64,000 nucleotides of DNA, from positions 218,510 to 282,509 of the forward strand of contig JAPOQN010000013.1 in assembly GCA_026710655.1 (NCBI GenBank), given 5' to 3'. Both the position numbers and the translations under genes were made by a program. Shown here in pieces: positions 1 to 8,862 of the stretch. The notes beneath the pieces were generated by a model. The model was not told the origin of the DNA. It saw only the letters and a list, made by a program, of their open reading frames with translations, and did no database searches. Each line of letters begins with the position of its first letter. Positions within the stretch are counted from its first letter, which is position 1. Source of the DNA: Chloroflexota bacterium. Its GTDB lineage: Bacteria > Chloroflexota > Dehalococcoidia > Tepidiformales > Tepidiformaceae.

Positions 1-9
1 GGCTGAGGG

Positions 10-411
10 CTACTCCGCCCCCTCGGCCACGCTCCCCACGTACTCCTGGATGGCGTCGTACACCCGCCACAGCTCCCCGTCCTTCTCCAGCGGATACGAG
101 GGAGGGGCGATACGCACGCCCGGGAAGGCGTCGATGACCTCCTGGTGGTCATCGATCACGTAGTCCGGGGTGAAGGGCACGCCACACTCTTCGAGCCGCT
201 CGTGGTGGCGGTAGAGCGGCTTCCAGTAGCAGTCGATGATGTGCTCGTGCAGGTCGAAGCGCCGCACGATCTCCCAGCGCGGCCCGTTCCCGCTCCAGAG
301 GTACACCTCGTGCCCCTCCTCGCGCAGCCGTTCGAACACCTCGATCACGCCCGGCCGCAGCCGCACGTCCCACGTGATGATGGTGTCGTCGACGTCGAAG
401 AAGATGCGCAT
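10..411 (-). CDS. HAD-superfamily phosphatase-like protein
   Basis: Small (133 aa) protein of the haloacid dehalogenase fold. Motif I is near the N-terminus (FFDVDDT, nucleophile Asp6 and acid/base Asp8), a serine that could serve as motif II lies in LWSGNGP, and an Asp pair that fits motif III lies in YVIDDH. It has no sizeable cap domain, like minimal HAD phosphatases; the substrate cannot be read from the sequence. It is the last gene of a minus-strand pair with the CapA-like gene upstream, separated by about 110 bases. The start is an ATG with no clear Shine-Dalgarno. Family is fairly certain, function is not. Confidence 0.8.
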   Translation of the reverse strand: MRIFFDVDDTIITWDVRLRPGVIEVFERLREEGHEVYLWSGNGPRWEIVRRFDLHEHIIDCYWKPLYRHHERLEECGVPFTPDYVIDDHQEVIDAFPGVRIAPPSYPLEKDGELWRVYDAIQEYVGSVAEGAE

Positions 412-520
412 GGCCGTCGATTCTCCGCGATCAGGCCGTTAACCGCCCGTTACCGCCCCTCCGCCAGCCGGATCGCCCCCCGGCCTTCCGCTTGGCACGA
501 CCCCTGAGCACCCCACAGGG

Positions 521-2365
521 CTATCGCCCCTCCGCCAGCCGGATCGATGCCTCAAAGACATCGTTGAGGATCTTGGTGCGTACCTCACCTTCGGCGAAGA
601 CGGGCCGGTAGAGGTTCTCGATCACGTACGGCGCGAAGCGCAGGTTCACCAGCCGCTCTCCCCAGAACGTCGCTTCCAGCAGGTAGCCCTGCATGTGGCC
701 CTCCAGCCGGTTCTGGTCGTAGATGAAGTTCCCCAGCGCATACGCGACGAACGCCTCCGCCCCCGGCTCTACCGCCTGGACGTGATGCGCCTGGTTCCCC
801 ACCACCAGGGTCGCCCCCGCCTCCACCGCCGCCCGCAGCGCCTTGATGCTGCGCGGGCTCGGGTCGTGCGTGTCCTCCGTGCCCGATTGCACCTGCACGA
901 TCACCACGTCGACCTCCGCCGCCAGCGCGTTGATGCGCGCCCGGAAGCGATCCAGCCCCAGCTCCGAGGCGGGCCGGAAGAAGGCGGGCTCGCCCGCTGC
1001 ATTCTCCTCGCTGTAGTCGTCGTCCAGCGGGGCCGTGCCCGGACGGTTTTCGCCCGCCTCGAGGAAGTAGGCCGCCACGTCGTCGAAGCCAAGGATGCCG
1101 AACGTCGTCTCCCCCACCGTGAAGATGGCCGGCGCCAGCGCCTCCTCCAGGTTCTCGCCACCCCCCACGACCGCGATCCCCGCCTCCTCCAGCAGCTCGA
1201 TCGTGCGCAGGAACGCATCCGCCCCGCACGGCGCCTCCCCGCAGTCGAACACGTGGTTCGTCGCGACCGTCACCTCGTCGAACCCCGAGAGCGTCAGCGC
1301 CTCGATCACTTCCGGCGGCGAGCTCAGGTTCACGTGCGGGAAGCAGCCCAGCGGTTCCGCGATGTCCTGGATGCTGCCGTCCACCGACCCCAGCGTCAGG
1401 TCCGCCGAGGCGAGGTACTCGCCCACCGGCCCCCGCAGCGCCGCCCCCCAGTCCCCTGTCGCCCGGATCTGCGTCAACGAACAGCGCGATTGGAGGATGT
1501 CGCCGGTCGCGATCACCGTGACTGGTTCCGGCAGCGCCACCGAGTGCTCGGCCACGAGCGCCTCCGCCGCCATCCGCCCCTCCTCCGTGAGCGCCACCAT
1601 CGTCGCCCCCTCCACGAACGGCCACTCGCGCGCATCGCCCCGCCCCCGAACGAGGTCGATCCCGCTCACCGCGATCGCCGTCACCGTCGGACCCACCATC
1701 TCGATCGGCACGAACGCCCAAGCCCCAGAGTCGAGCGTCATCGCCGCCAGCAGCTCCTCGTAGGTTGCGAACGTCTGCACCGGGGAGAAGGGTGCGAACG
1801 TGGCCCCCGCCTCGTCCTCCGCGGCCGGCGCGAGCGCGAACGGCCGCACCGGCCCCGCGATCCCCCCGACCTCCGCCCAGTCCGTGATCGCCCCCCGCGA
1901 AAGGTCCTGCATCTGCGTCAGGCTGAGCGCGTCCACGCCCACGCCCATCGCCGCCACCGGCACCCAGTAGCGACTCACCACGTGGTACACCTCCCCGCCC
2001 TCCGGCAGGAAGGCGAGGTCGGTGGCGTCGGTCGCCGGCTCGAAGGTCACGCCTTCGACCTCAGCCGGCAGCTCTCCGGAGTACAGCACCTTCGGCGGCA
2101 TCGCCGCCTCCGTGGGGGTCGCCGTGGGCGTATCTGCGGAGGCGGGCGTCGCCGGTGTCGTCTCGCTGGCTGCGGTGGGCGACTCGGTCGCGGCTGCCGG
2201 CTGTGGCGCTCCCTCGTCGCCGTTCATCGACCGGTCGAACAGCAGCACCGCGAGCGCGCCAAGGCACGCCGCCAGGACCACGAGCGAGATGAAAGAGGCC
2301 CGCTTCGCGAGCCCGATCCCTCTCCCCGGTATCGCCTCCCCCGTCCCCGATCCGCGCGTTGCCAT
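521..2365 (-). CDS. CapA-family protein with N-terminal anchor and PstS-like binding domain
   Basis: 614 aa, three parts. Residues about 20-43 form one hydrophobic anchor, followed by a Pro/Thr/Ala-rich linker to about 90, so the rest should lie outside the membrane. Residues about 92-285 look like a periplasmic phosphate-binding-type domain, including the typical LTQMQDLSRGAITDWAEVGG-like stretch. Residues about 285-590 are a CapA (poly-gamma-glutamate synthesis, calcineurin-like fold) domain with TGDILQSR, ATNHVFDCG, VGNQAHHVQ and YALGNFIYDQ. CapA relatives are metallophosphatase-like proteins linked to surface polymers. The fusion is unusual. The start fits a leaderless transcript. Confidence 0.8.
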   Translation of the reverse strand: MATRGSGTGEAIPGRGIGLAKRASFISLVVLAACLGALAVLLFDRSMNGDEGAPQPAAATESPTAASETTPATPASADTPTATPTEAAMPPKVLYSGELPAEVEGVTFEPATDATDLAFLPEGGEVYHVVSRYWVPVAAMGVGVDALSLTQMQDLSRGAITDWAEVGGIAGPVRPFALAPAAEDEAGATFAPFSPVQTFATYEELLAAMTLDSGAWAFVPIEMVGPTVTAIAVSGIDLVRGRGDAREWPFVEGATMVALTEEGRMAAEALVAEHSVALPEPVTVIATGDILQSRCSLTQIRATGDWGAALRGPVGEYLASADLTLGSVDGSIQDIAEPLGCFPHVNLSSPPEVIEALTLSGFDEVTVATNHVFDCGEAPCGADAFLRTIELLEEAGIAVVGGGENLEEALAPAIFTVGETTFGILGFDDVAAYFLEAGENRPGTAPLDDDYSEENAAGEPAFFRPASELGLDRFRARINALAAEVDVVIVQVQSGTEDTHDPSPRSIKALRAAVEAGATLVVGNQAHHVQAVEPGAEAFVAYALGNFIYDQNRLEGHMQGYLLEATFWGERLVNLRFAPYVIENLYRPVFAEGEVRTKILNDVFEASIRLAEGR

Positions 2366-2371
2366 CCGGCC

Positions 2372-2377
2372 ATAATC
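2372..2377 (-). promoter_or_regulatory. -10 box six bases from the capA-like start (leaderless)
   Basis: On the minus strand the hexamer GATTAT (4 of 6 matches to TATAAT) is followed by six bases and then the ATG. No Shine-Dalgarno lies between them. The same 6-nt spacing recurs at other genes here, which suggests leaderless transcription. Confidence 0.4.
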
Positions 2378-2459
2378 GGCGCGGGGTGGGTGAGCGGCAA
2401 ACGAACACCCCTCCCCGACGGCCGTTGCGCGATCCCCGTTGCCCCCTCACGATGCGCGC

Positions 2460-3038
2460 ATGACTGACCTGCCCCGCCTCATCCTCGCCTCCGCCGACCC
2501 CGACGAGCGCGCCGACCTCCGCGCCTTCCTCGCCGACGCCCCCGTCGAGTGCGTCGACCCCGAGACGCCCCCCGATGAGCCGCGCGGCGGCGACTACACC
2601 GCCCGCGCCACCCACCGCGCCCGCACCACCGCCGAGGCCACCGGGGAGATGGCCATCGCCCTCTGCGCCGGCCTCGAGGTCTACCCCATGGACCTGCAGC
2701 CGGGCGCCCTCACCGAGACCTTCCACGCCGGCCTCTCCGATGCGGAGCGCTGCCAGGCCCTGCTCCAGCGCCTCGCCCAGACGCCCGTTGGCCAGCGCAT
2801 CACGGTCGGGCGCGCGGCCGCCGCCCTCGCCACCCCCGGCGACCCCAATGTCGCGGTCTCCGTCTCCATCATCGAGTGCGAGATCCCCATGGAACCGCGG
2901 GGCGAAGGTGGCTACGGCCTCGACGCCGTCACCCAGATCCTGAACGGCCAGACCCTGGCCGAGCTCGACGACGCCGACCGCGAGCGCCTCGGCCACCGCG
3001 GCAAGGCCGTCAAGCCCTTGCTCCAGCGCCTCGGCTGA
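2460..3038 (+). CDS. Degenerate Ham1/RdgB-like nucleotide pyrophosphatase
   Basis: 192 aa. Canonical members hydrolyse ITP/XTP/dITP to monophosphates. The order of family motifs is recognisable: an N-terminal LILASAD segment, a GLEV segment, GEGGYGLDAV in place of the substrate loop GxGFGYDP, and GHRGKAV near the end in place of SHRGKA. Key positions are altered: the N-terminal Asn/Lys of the xNxxK motif are absent and the catalytic Asp of the usual DDSGL is not kept. The protein may be a specialised or inactive relative. ATG at 2460 is preferred because family similarity begins right after it. Confidence 0.6.
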   Translation: MTDLPRLILASADPDERADLRAFLADAPVECVDPETPPDEPRGGDYTARATHRARTTAEATGEMAIALCAGLEVYPMDLQPGALTETFHAGLSDAERCQALLQRLAQTPVGQRITVGRAAAALATPGDPNVAVSVSIIECEIPMEPRGEGGYGLDAVTQILNGQTLAELDDADRERLGHRGKAVKPLLQRLG

Positions 3039-3294
3039 GCCCTACCCCATCCATCGACCGGATCCCCGGGTTCTCTACGGGTCATGGCGTACCAGAGAAG
3101 GACCCGCGTTGCCGACCAACCCTAGGATCCGGCGGAGCAGGCCGAAGCGTGCGCCCCTGGGTCCCTTCGGGGGGCGGTGGCCGTCGTGCTTCATGCGCTG
3201 CCGCTGCGATTGGTTCAACCCACCGCCAGAGGACTCTCCCACGAGGGGCCTGACTTCCGGAATAGCTCACATGCATCTGACTGGGAATCGGGCA

Positions 3295-3456
3295 TCATCC
3301 ACCCCAACCCACCAACCACTCGAATAGCAAGGTCGCGAGGCCCAGCACCGCAATGATCGCGACGTTGATCAGCCAGCCGGAGGGGTCGACGGCTCTCCGC
3401 CCCCGGGGGAGCTTCGCAATGGTCCTGCCTCCCCAGTCCCACCAGGGGAACGTCAT
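3295..3456 (-). CDS. Small single-pass membrane protein downstream of coaE
   Basis: 53 aa with one strong hydrophobic helix (about residues 28-48) after a basic, Trp-rich N-terminus. The ATG at 3456 is supported by an AGGAGG ribosome binding site about six bases upstream. It begins about 30 bases after the coaE stop on the same strand, so it is probably co-transcribed. I do not recognise a family. Confidence 0.5.
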   Translation of the reverse strand: MTFPWWDWGGRTIAKLPRGRRAVDPSGWLINVAIIAVLGLATLLFEWLVGWGG

Positions 3457-3487
3457 TGACGGCCTCCTGTTGGGCGCAGGCACAGCC

Positions 3488-4150
3488 TCATCGCTCCGAC
3501 CCCTGCGCCTCGTACCAGCGTGGGCGCGGCAGTGTGCCCGCGCGGAAGGCCGAGACCGTCTCCGCGATCGCTTCGTCGACGGCTGCCAGATACGCCTCCT
3601 CGGTGCCGTTGTTGTGGAAGATGCGGTCCGCCGCGGGTGCGCGTTCGCGCCAGTCCCGCGCCGAGGCCAGCCGCTGCTCCGCCTCCTCCCGCGAGAGCGA
3701 GCGCGTCTCCATCAGCCGCGTGACCGCCGTCTCGTCCTGCGTCACCACCAGCCAGGCCGCGTCCGCCTTCGTCATGTAGGCGTTCTCGAGCAGGTTCACC
3801 GCCTCCAGCACCGCGATGCCGTCCTCCGGGAGCTCCTCGCGCCACCGGTCGAGCAGCGCCATGAAGTATGCCGGGATGTCCCCGATCGCCGTTCGCAGGG
3901 CCTCCATCCGCTCCGGCTTACCGAACACCATCCCCCCGAGCACCCGCCGGTCGATGACCCCGTCCTCGCCCACGATCTCCTCGCCGAACTCCGACACCAC
4001 TCGCTCGAATCCGGGCGTGTCCGGCGCATACATGCGATGCACCTCGCGGTCCGCGTCCACGTGCAGGGCGCCGTGCGCCTCCGCAAGGTGCGTGCAGAGC
4101 AGGCTCTTGCCCGCCGCGATCGAGCCGGTGACGCCGAGTAAGAGGGGCAC
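3488..4150 (-). CDS. coaE: Dephospho-CoA kinase
   Basis: Last step of coenzyme A synthesis: ATP-dependent phosphorylation of dephospho-CoA. 220 aa, close to the usual 200-210. The Walker A loop is at the N-terminus (GVTGSIAAGKS), followed by VDADREVH, the family's CoA-binding Asp region, and the family-typical LENAYMTKAD and VTRLMETRSLSREEAEQRL segments of the lid region. Cytoplasmic. It is divergent from the phosphotransferase gene and heads a pair with the small membrane protein. The start sits five bases after a TAGAAT box with no Shine-Dalgarno. Confidence 0.92.
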   Translation of the reverse strand: MPLLLGVTGSIAAGKSLLCTHLAEAHGALHVDADREVHRMYAPDTPGFERVVSEFGEEIVGEDGVIDRRVLGGMVFGKPERMEALRTAIGDIPAYFMALLDRWREELPEDGIAVLEAVNLLENAYMTKADAAWLVVTQDETAVTRLMETRSLSREEAEQRLASARDWRERAPAADRIFHNNGTEEAYLAAVDEAIAETVSAFRAGTLPRPRWYEAQGSER

Positions 4151-4155
4151 GCCGT

Positions 4156-4161
4156 ATTCTA
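4156..4161 (-). promoter_or_regulatory. -10 box TAGAAT directly ahead of coaE (leaderless)
   Basis: On the minus strand TAGAAT, then five bases (ACGGC), then the ATG of coaE. This leaves no room for a leader with a ribosome binding site. Confidence 0.5.
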
Positions 4162-4175
4162 GGCAGTCGAATCAC

Positions 4176-5057
4176 ATGGAAGCGCGCGAAGCCGCCGAAG
4201 CCATCCACACCGCCTTCCCCGATCTCGACGAGGCGCCCGTCCGGCCGCTCGATCACGGCTGGTCGCACTGGACCTTCGCCCACGGTGACCGCGTCTTCCG
4301 CTTCCCCCGCACCCCCAACGACGCGCGCCTGCTCGAAGGAGAGATGCGCCTCCTACCCGTCCTCGCCCCCCACCTCCCCGCGCCCGTCCCCGTCCCCGAG
4401 TGGGTGGGCGAGTGGGACGGGCGCCCCTTCGCCGGCTATCCGGTGATCGAGGGTCAGGGTCTCCGCCGCCTCACGCTCTTCGGCCCCGGGGGCGGAAACA
4501 TCGCCCGCGAGATCGGCCAGTTCCTCACTGCCCTCCACGACTTCCCCCCCGAGCAGGCCGCGGAGGCCCTCGGCCTCCCCCTCCCCGAGCACATCCCCGA
4601 CCCCCGCGACTGGCTCGAGGAGATACGCATGCGCGTCTTCCCCCGCCTCTCCGCCACCCTCCGCGTCGCCGTCGACAGCGGCTTCACCCGCTACGCCCGT
4701 GACAACTTCGACCCGCCCCCCCGCCTCGTCCACGCCGACCTCTGGTTCGACCACATCATCGAGCGACACGGCCGCCTCGCCGGCGTCATCGACTTCAGCG
4801 ACGCCGCCCTGCGTGACCCCGCCGCCGACTTCGCCGGCATCCTCGCCGATGGCGGCTGGCACGCCGTCGACGACATCGTTCGCTTCTACGACCGCCCCGT
4901 CGGCGATGGCTTTCACGAGCGCGTCGAGTTCCACTACTGGACCATGGGCCTCCACGACATCGTCTACGGCCTCGATACCGAGGAGGAGCGCTACGTCGGA
5001 CTCGGCCGCTCCGCCCTCGCCCAGCGCATGCGCGAGACCGGCATCCTCCCCGCCTGA
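4176..5057 (+). CDS. Aminoglycoside/choline-kinase-like phosphotransferase
   Basis: 293 aa of the APH/protein-kinase-like fold. Catalytic loop HADLWFDHII carries the Brenner-type H-x-D, and VIDFSDAALRDPAADFAG carries the metal-binding Asp; the N-terminal lobe shows GDRVFRFPRTP. The substrate is unknown. Such genes are often small-molecule kinases rather than resistance genes, and nothing here points to resistance. The ATG at 4176 lies 25 bases from the divergent coaE start. It opens a plus-strand run with the SDR, CoA-transferase and AlgH genes. Confidence 0.82.
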   Translation: MEAREAAEAIHTAFPDLDEAPVRPLDHGWSHWTFAHGDRVFRFPRTPNDARLLEGEMRLLPVLAPHLPAPVPVPEWVGEWDGRPFAGYPVIEGQGLRRLTLFGPGGGNIAREIGQFLTALHDFPPEQAAEALGLPLPEHIPDPRDWLEEIRMRVFPRLSATLRVAVDSGFTRYARDNFDPPPRLVHADLWFDHIIERHGRLAGVIDFSDAALRDPAADFAGILADGGWHAVDDIVRFYDRPVGDGFHERVEFHYWTMGLHDIVYGLDTEEERYVGLGRSALAQRMRETGILPA

Positions 5058-5104
5058 CGCCCGGCCCCCGCGCTAGAATGCCCCTGCTCACAAGGGGGCT
5101 TGTC

Positions 5105-5845
5105 ATGGAGATCGAAGGGAAAGTCGCGATCGTCACGGGCGCCGGGTCCGGCATCGGACGCGCCACCGCCATCGCCCTCGCCGCCGAGGGCGCCAGCGTC
5201 GTCGTCGCCGATATCGACCCCGAGGGCGGTGCCGCCACCGTCGGCGAGATCACTGGCGCCGATGGCTCCGCGACCTTCGTCCATGTCGACGTCACCAGCC
5301 CCGAGAGCATCACCGCTCTTTTCGCCGAGGCCGAGGCCGCCTACGGCGGCGTCGATATCGTCTACAACAACGCTGGCATCTCCAGCGGCGAGCCCCACTG
5401 GCCCCACGCTTCCCTCGAACGCATCGCCGAGGAGACCCACATCAACGCCACCGGCGTCATGATGGGCACCCGCGAGGCCGTCCAGGCCATGCGCAAGCGC
5501 GGCGGCGGCGTCATCGTCAACACCGCTTCCACCGCCTCCGAGCACCAGATCGCGTTCGACCCCATGTACTCCGGCACGAAACGGGCCGTCACCTCCTTCA
5601 CCCAGAGCTGCGCCATGCTCGCCGAGACCGACAACATCCGCGTCAACGCGGTCTCCCCCGGCATGGTCCGGACCGCGTTCCAGCGCAAGACCGGCGATGG
5701 CACGCGCCCCGCTTCCTGGCTGCTCCCCGCGGTCGAACGCAACAAGGACAAGATCCTGCCGCCCGAGGCCATCGCCGAGGCCGTCCTCGACTTCATCCGC
5801 GACGACTCGAAGGCGGGCGAGGTTCGCACCGTCGACAACGGGTAG
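5105..5845 (+). CDS. Short-chain dehydrogenase/reductase
   Basis: 246 aa classical SDR. The cofactor loop TGAGSGIG lies at residues 11-18 and VVADID ends the second strand with Asp, which favours NAD(H) over NADP(H). NNAG and the catalytic YSGTK (Tyr-x-x-x-Lys) are present. The substrate is unknown. The ATG at 5105 was chosen over an upstream in-frame ATG at 5078 because GGGGGC lies just upstream of it and SDR homology starts at MEIEGKVAIVTG. A TAGAAT hexamer at about 5073 could be its promoter. Confidence 0.88.
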   Translation: MEIEGKVAIVTGAGSGIGRATAIALAAEGASVVVADIDPEGGAATVGEITGADGSATFVHVDVTSPESITALFAEAEAAYGGVDIVYNNAGISSGEPHWPHASLERIAEETHINATGVMMGTREAVQAMRKRGGGVIVNTASTASEHQIAFDPMYSGTKRAVTSFTQSCAMLAETDNIRVNAVSPGMVRTAFQRKTGDGTRPASWLLPAVERNKDKILPPEAIAEAVLDFIRDDSKAGEVRTVDNG

Positions 5846-5875
5846 CGGCGTATCATCTCGGCGGACGGCGTCGCC

Positions 5876-8305
5876 ATGCCGGAATTGCTCGACGATCTCC
5901 GCGTCATTGACCTCAGCGAAGGCCCCATCGGTGGCATGACCACCATGGTGTTGGCCGACTTCGGTGCCGACGTCGTCAAGGTCGAGCGCCCCGGCGGCGA
6001 CCCCTGGCGCACGGTCGCTAACGCACCCATGTGGCTGCGGGGGAAGCGCAGCGCGATCCTCGACCTGCAAACGGAGGCGGGCCGCGAGTCCCTCGCCCGC
6101 CTCGCCGAGAGCGCCGATGTCGTCGTAACGAGCATGCGTCCCGGCAAGGCCGAGCCCCTCGGCGCCGGCTACGAACGCCTCAGCGCCGCCAACCCCGCCC
6201 TCGTCTACTGCGACATCACCGGTTTCGGCGCGAAGGGCCCCTACGCCGGCTACCCCGGCTATGAGGCCGTCGTAGCCGCCCGCATGGGACGCATGCTCAC
6301 CTTCAGCGGCCTCCCCGACCGCGAAGGCCCCGCCTACGCGGCCGTCCAGGCCGGCTCGCACGCCACCTCCCAGGCCGCCCTCCACGGCATCCTCGCCGCC
6401 CTCATGGCCCGCGGCGAGACCGGCCGCGGCCAGCTCGTCGAGACGAGCCTCCTCCAGGGCCTCTTCTCCTACGACCTCGGCGGCCTCTTCCGCGCACAGC
6501 TCGGCGAACGCTTCCCCGAGTTATTCGCCGGCATTGCCATGCCCGCCATGCCAACCCTCAACTACCACGCCCTCCCGACGAAGGACGGGCGCTGGCTCCA
6601 GTTCGGCAATCTCATGGCCCACCTCTTCGACAACTACCTCGCCGCCGCCGGACTCGCCGACGTCTTCGCCGACCCCGACTACGAGGGCAGTCCGGCCACG
6701 TGGTCGGACGATGCCCGTGAGCGACTGCGCGACCGCATGTTCGAGCGCATGCTCGAACACACCGCCGAAGAGTGGATGGAGACCTTCATCGAGCACGGCG
6801 GCGTCGCCGCCACCCCCTTCCAGACCACCCAGCAGGCCCTCGACGACCCCGACCTCGTCCTCAACGGGCACGTCGTCGAACGCGAGCACCCCACCCTCGG
6901 AACGGTGCGCCAGCTCGGCGCCCTCGCCCGCCTCACCGCCACCCCCGGCGCCGCCGGCGAGCCCGGCCCCGAGCCCGGCGAGCACACCGACCAGGTCCTC
7001 GCGGAAACTACCCGGCCCCGCCCCTCCGCCTTGCCCACCCCCGCCTCCGGGCCGCCCCTCCGCGGCGTCACCGTCCTCGAGTTCGCCACCGTCATCGCCG
7101 CGCCCCTCGGCGCCGCCATCCTCGCCGACCTCGGCGCGCGCGTGATCAAGGTCGAGCCCATCGGCGGCGCCCCCTTCCGCGCCATGGGCGTTGCCTCCAT
7201 GGGCGCCGGCCGCTGTAACGGGAGCAAGGAGAGCATCGCTCTCGACCTCAAGAGCGCCGAGGGTCAGGAGATCGTCCACGCCCTCGCCCGCGAGACCGAC
7301 ATCGTCATCCACAACTACCGCCCCGGCGTCCCCGAGCGCCTTGGTATCGGCTACGAGACCCTCAAGGCCATCCGCCCCGAGCTCGTCTACGTCTACGTCA
7401 ACGGCTACGGACGTTTCGGGCCGGGCGCTCACCGCCCCTCCACCCACCCCATCCCCGGCGCCGGCCTCGGCGGCGCCCTCATGCAGATGGGCGAAGGCAT
7501 GCCCCCGGCCTGCACCACCATCCCGGAGCTTCGCGATGTCGCCCGCAAGTTCTTCCGCGCCAACGAGCTCAACCCCGACCCCAATACCTCCGTCGTCGTT
7601 GCCTCCTCCTCCCTCCTCGGCCTCTACGCCCGACGCCGCTTCGGCGAGGGCCAGGAGGTGTTCGTCGACATGTTCGGGGCGAACGCCTGGGCCAACGCCG
7701 ACGACTTCATCGCCTACGAGGGCAAGCCCCCACGCCCCGAACCCGACACCGGCCTCTACGGCCTGAACGCGACCTGGCGCCTCTATCCCGCCGCCGGGAG
7801 CTGGGTCTTCCTCGGTCTGGCCGTGCAGCGCGAGTGGGAGCGCTTCTGCGCGCTTGCCAGCCGCCCCGACCTCGCCGCCGACCCCCGCTTCGCCACCCCC
7901 GACGCCCGCACCGCCAACGACGGGGCCCTCGCCGAAACGCTCGCGGCCCTGTTCGCCCAGCGCCCCGCGGACCAGTGGGAGGCCCTGCTCGCGACCGAGG
8001 GACTCGGCTGCGTCCGCGCCGATGCCGCCCCCGTCCACGAGTTCATCGCGAAGGACGGCCACGTCGCCGCCAACGGCATGCGCGTACCCGCCTACAGCAC
8101 CAACTTCGGCGACTACGAGCGCTACGGCCCCCTCACCGCCTTCAGCGAGAACACGCTGGAGCTCGGCGGCTTCCCCCTCGCCGGGGAGCAGGCCGACCGC
8201 ATCCTCGCCGAGCTTAGCTACGACTCCGCCGCCGTCGAAGCCCTCCGCGCCAGGGGCGTCGTCTGGTCCGAGACGCCCGCCCCGCTCGCCGCCGCTACCT
8301 CCTGA
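5876..8305 (+). CDS. Tandem CaiB/BaiF-type (class III) CoA-transferase
   Basis: 809 aa with two family III CoA-transferase domains, about 5-385 and 395-800. Each begins with the typical strand (RVIDLSEGP; VTVLEFATV) followed by GADVVKVE or GARVIKVE. Family III enzymes move CoA between carboxylic acids through an aspartyl thioester (Asp169 in formyl-CoA transferase). In my alignment domain 1 has Ser161 at that position (QAGSHAT), while domain 2 keeps Asp568 (NPDPNT). Only the second half should therefore be catalytic. Cytoplasmic. It follows the SDR by 30 bases and overlaps the next gene by one base. Substrates unknown. Confidence 0.88.
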   Translation: MPELLDDLRVIDLSEGPIGGMTTMVLADFGADVVKVERPGGDPWRTVANAPMWLRGKRSAILDLQTEAGRESLARLAESADVVVTSMRPGKAEPLGAGYERLSAANPALVYCDITGFGAKGPYAGYPGYEAVVAARMGRMLTFSGLPDREGPAYAAVQAGSHATSQAALHGILAALMARGETGRGQLVETSLLQGLFSYDLGGLFRAQLGERFPELFAGIAMPAMPTLNYHALPTKDGRWLQFGNLMAHLFDNYLAAAGLADVFADPDYEGSPATWSDDARERLRDRMFERMLEHTAEEWMETFIEHGGVAATPFQTTQQALDDPDLVLNGHVVEREHPTLGTVRQLGALARLTATPGAAGEPGPEPGEHTDQVLAETTRPRPSALPTPASGPPLRGVTVLEFATVIAAPLGAAILADLGARVIKVEPIGGAPFRAMGVASMGAGRCNGSKESIALDLKSAEGQEIVHALARETDIVIHNYRPGVPERLGIGYETLKAIRPELVYVYVNGYGRFGPGAHRPSTHPIPGAGLGGALMQMGEGMPPACTTIPELRDVARKFFRANELNPDPNTSVVVASSSLLGLYARRRFGEGQEVFVDMFGANAWANADDFIAYEGKPPRPEPDTGLYGLNATWRLYPAAGSWVFLGLAVQREWERFCALASRPDLAADPRFATPDARTANDGALAETLAALFAQRPADQWEALLATEGLGCVRADAAPVHEFIAKDGHVAANGMRVPAYSTNFGDYERYGPLTAFSENTLELGGFPLAGEQADRILAELSYDSAAVEALRARGVVWSETPAPLAAATS

Positions 8306-8862
8306 TGCCGGACTTCCACCCCGGCCGCCTCCTCGTCGCCACCCCCAACATCGAGGACCCCAACTTCTGGCGCACCGTTGTCCTCCTCTGCGCCCACGAC
8401 GCCGAGGGCGCCTTCGGGCTCGTCCTGAACCACGCCATGAACGGCGAGACCGTCGCCGCCCACCTCCCCGAGTGGGACGGCCACGCCGTCGAGCCCGCCG
8501 TCCTCTTCCGCGGCGGTCCTGTCTCCACCGCCTCCGTTTTCGCCATGGCCACCGGCGACGACCTGCCCGTCGACCGCTGGGGCCTCCGCATCTCCCCCGG
8601 CCTCGGCCTCGTCGACCCCGGCAAGGGTCCCCAGCACTTCGAGGGCCGCCTCGGACGCATGCGCTTCTTCGCCGGCTACGCCGGCTGGGGCGCGGGCCAG
8701 CTCGAGGGCGAGATCGCGACCCACGGCTGGTTCATCGTCGACGCCCTCCCCGACGACCCCTTCGCCACCGAACCCACCGACCTCTGGCGTCAGGTGCTCC
8801 TCCGCCAGGGCGGCGAGCTCGCCCGCTTCGCTACCCACCCCTCCCAGCCCGGAGTCAATTAG
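8305..8862 (+). CDS. AlgH/YqgE family (UPF0301) protein
   Basis: 185 aa, the normal size. Family landmarks are GRLLVATPNIEDPNFWRTVVLL, the GLVLNH segment, FRGGPV and the GYAGWGAGQLEGEI block near the C-terminus. The biochemical role of the family is not settled. The ATG overlaps the preceding TGA (TGATG), so translation is probably coupled. The stop codon is the first three bases of the intergenic heptad-repeat element. [Motif segments are quoted in parts.]. Confidence 0.88.
   Translation: MPDFHPGRLLVATPNIEDPNFWRTVVLLCAHDAEGAFGLVLNHAMNGETVAAHLPEWDGHAVEPAVLFRGGPVSTASVFAMATGDDLPVDRWGLRISPGLGLVDPGKGPQHFEGRLGRMRFFAGYAGWGAGQLEGEIATHGWFIVDALPDDPFATEPTDLWRQVLLRQGGELARFATHPSQPGVN

Noticed and set aside
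695..2467. Very long open frames antisense to real genes, for example opposite the CapA-like gene, the xanthine permease and thrS.
   Set aside because: They are Arg/Pro/His-rich or Gly/Ala/Glu-rich shadow translations typical of high GC, with no start signals or family motifs, while the opposite strand encodes recognisable proteins.
3039..3294. Genes or RNA in the gap after the RdgB-like gene.
   Set aside because: Short open frames lack ribosome sites and motifs; a G/C-rich hairpin is present but not specific.
4176..5057. The phosphotransferase as an antibiotic-resistance gene.
   Set aside because: Only the general APH fold is visible; there is no mobile context and no resistance-type substrate residues I can point to.
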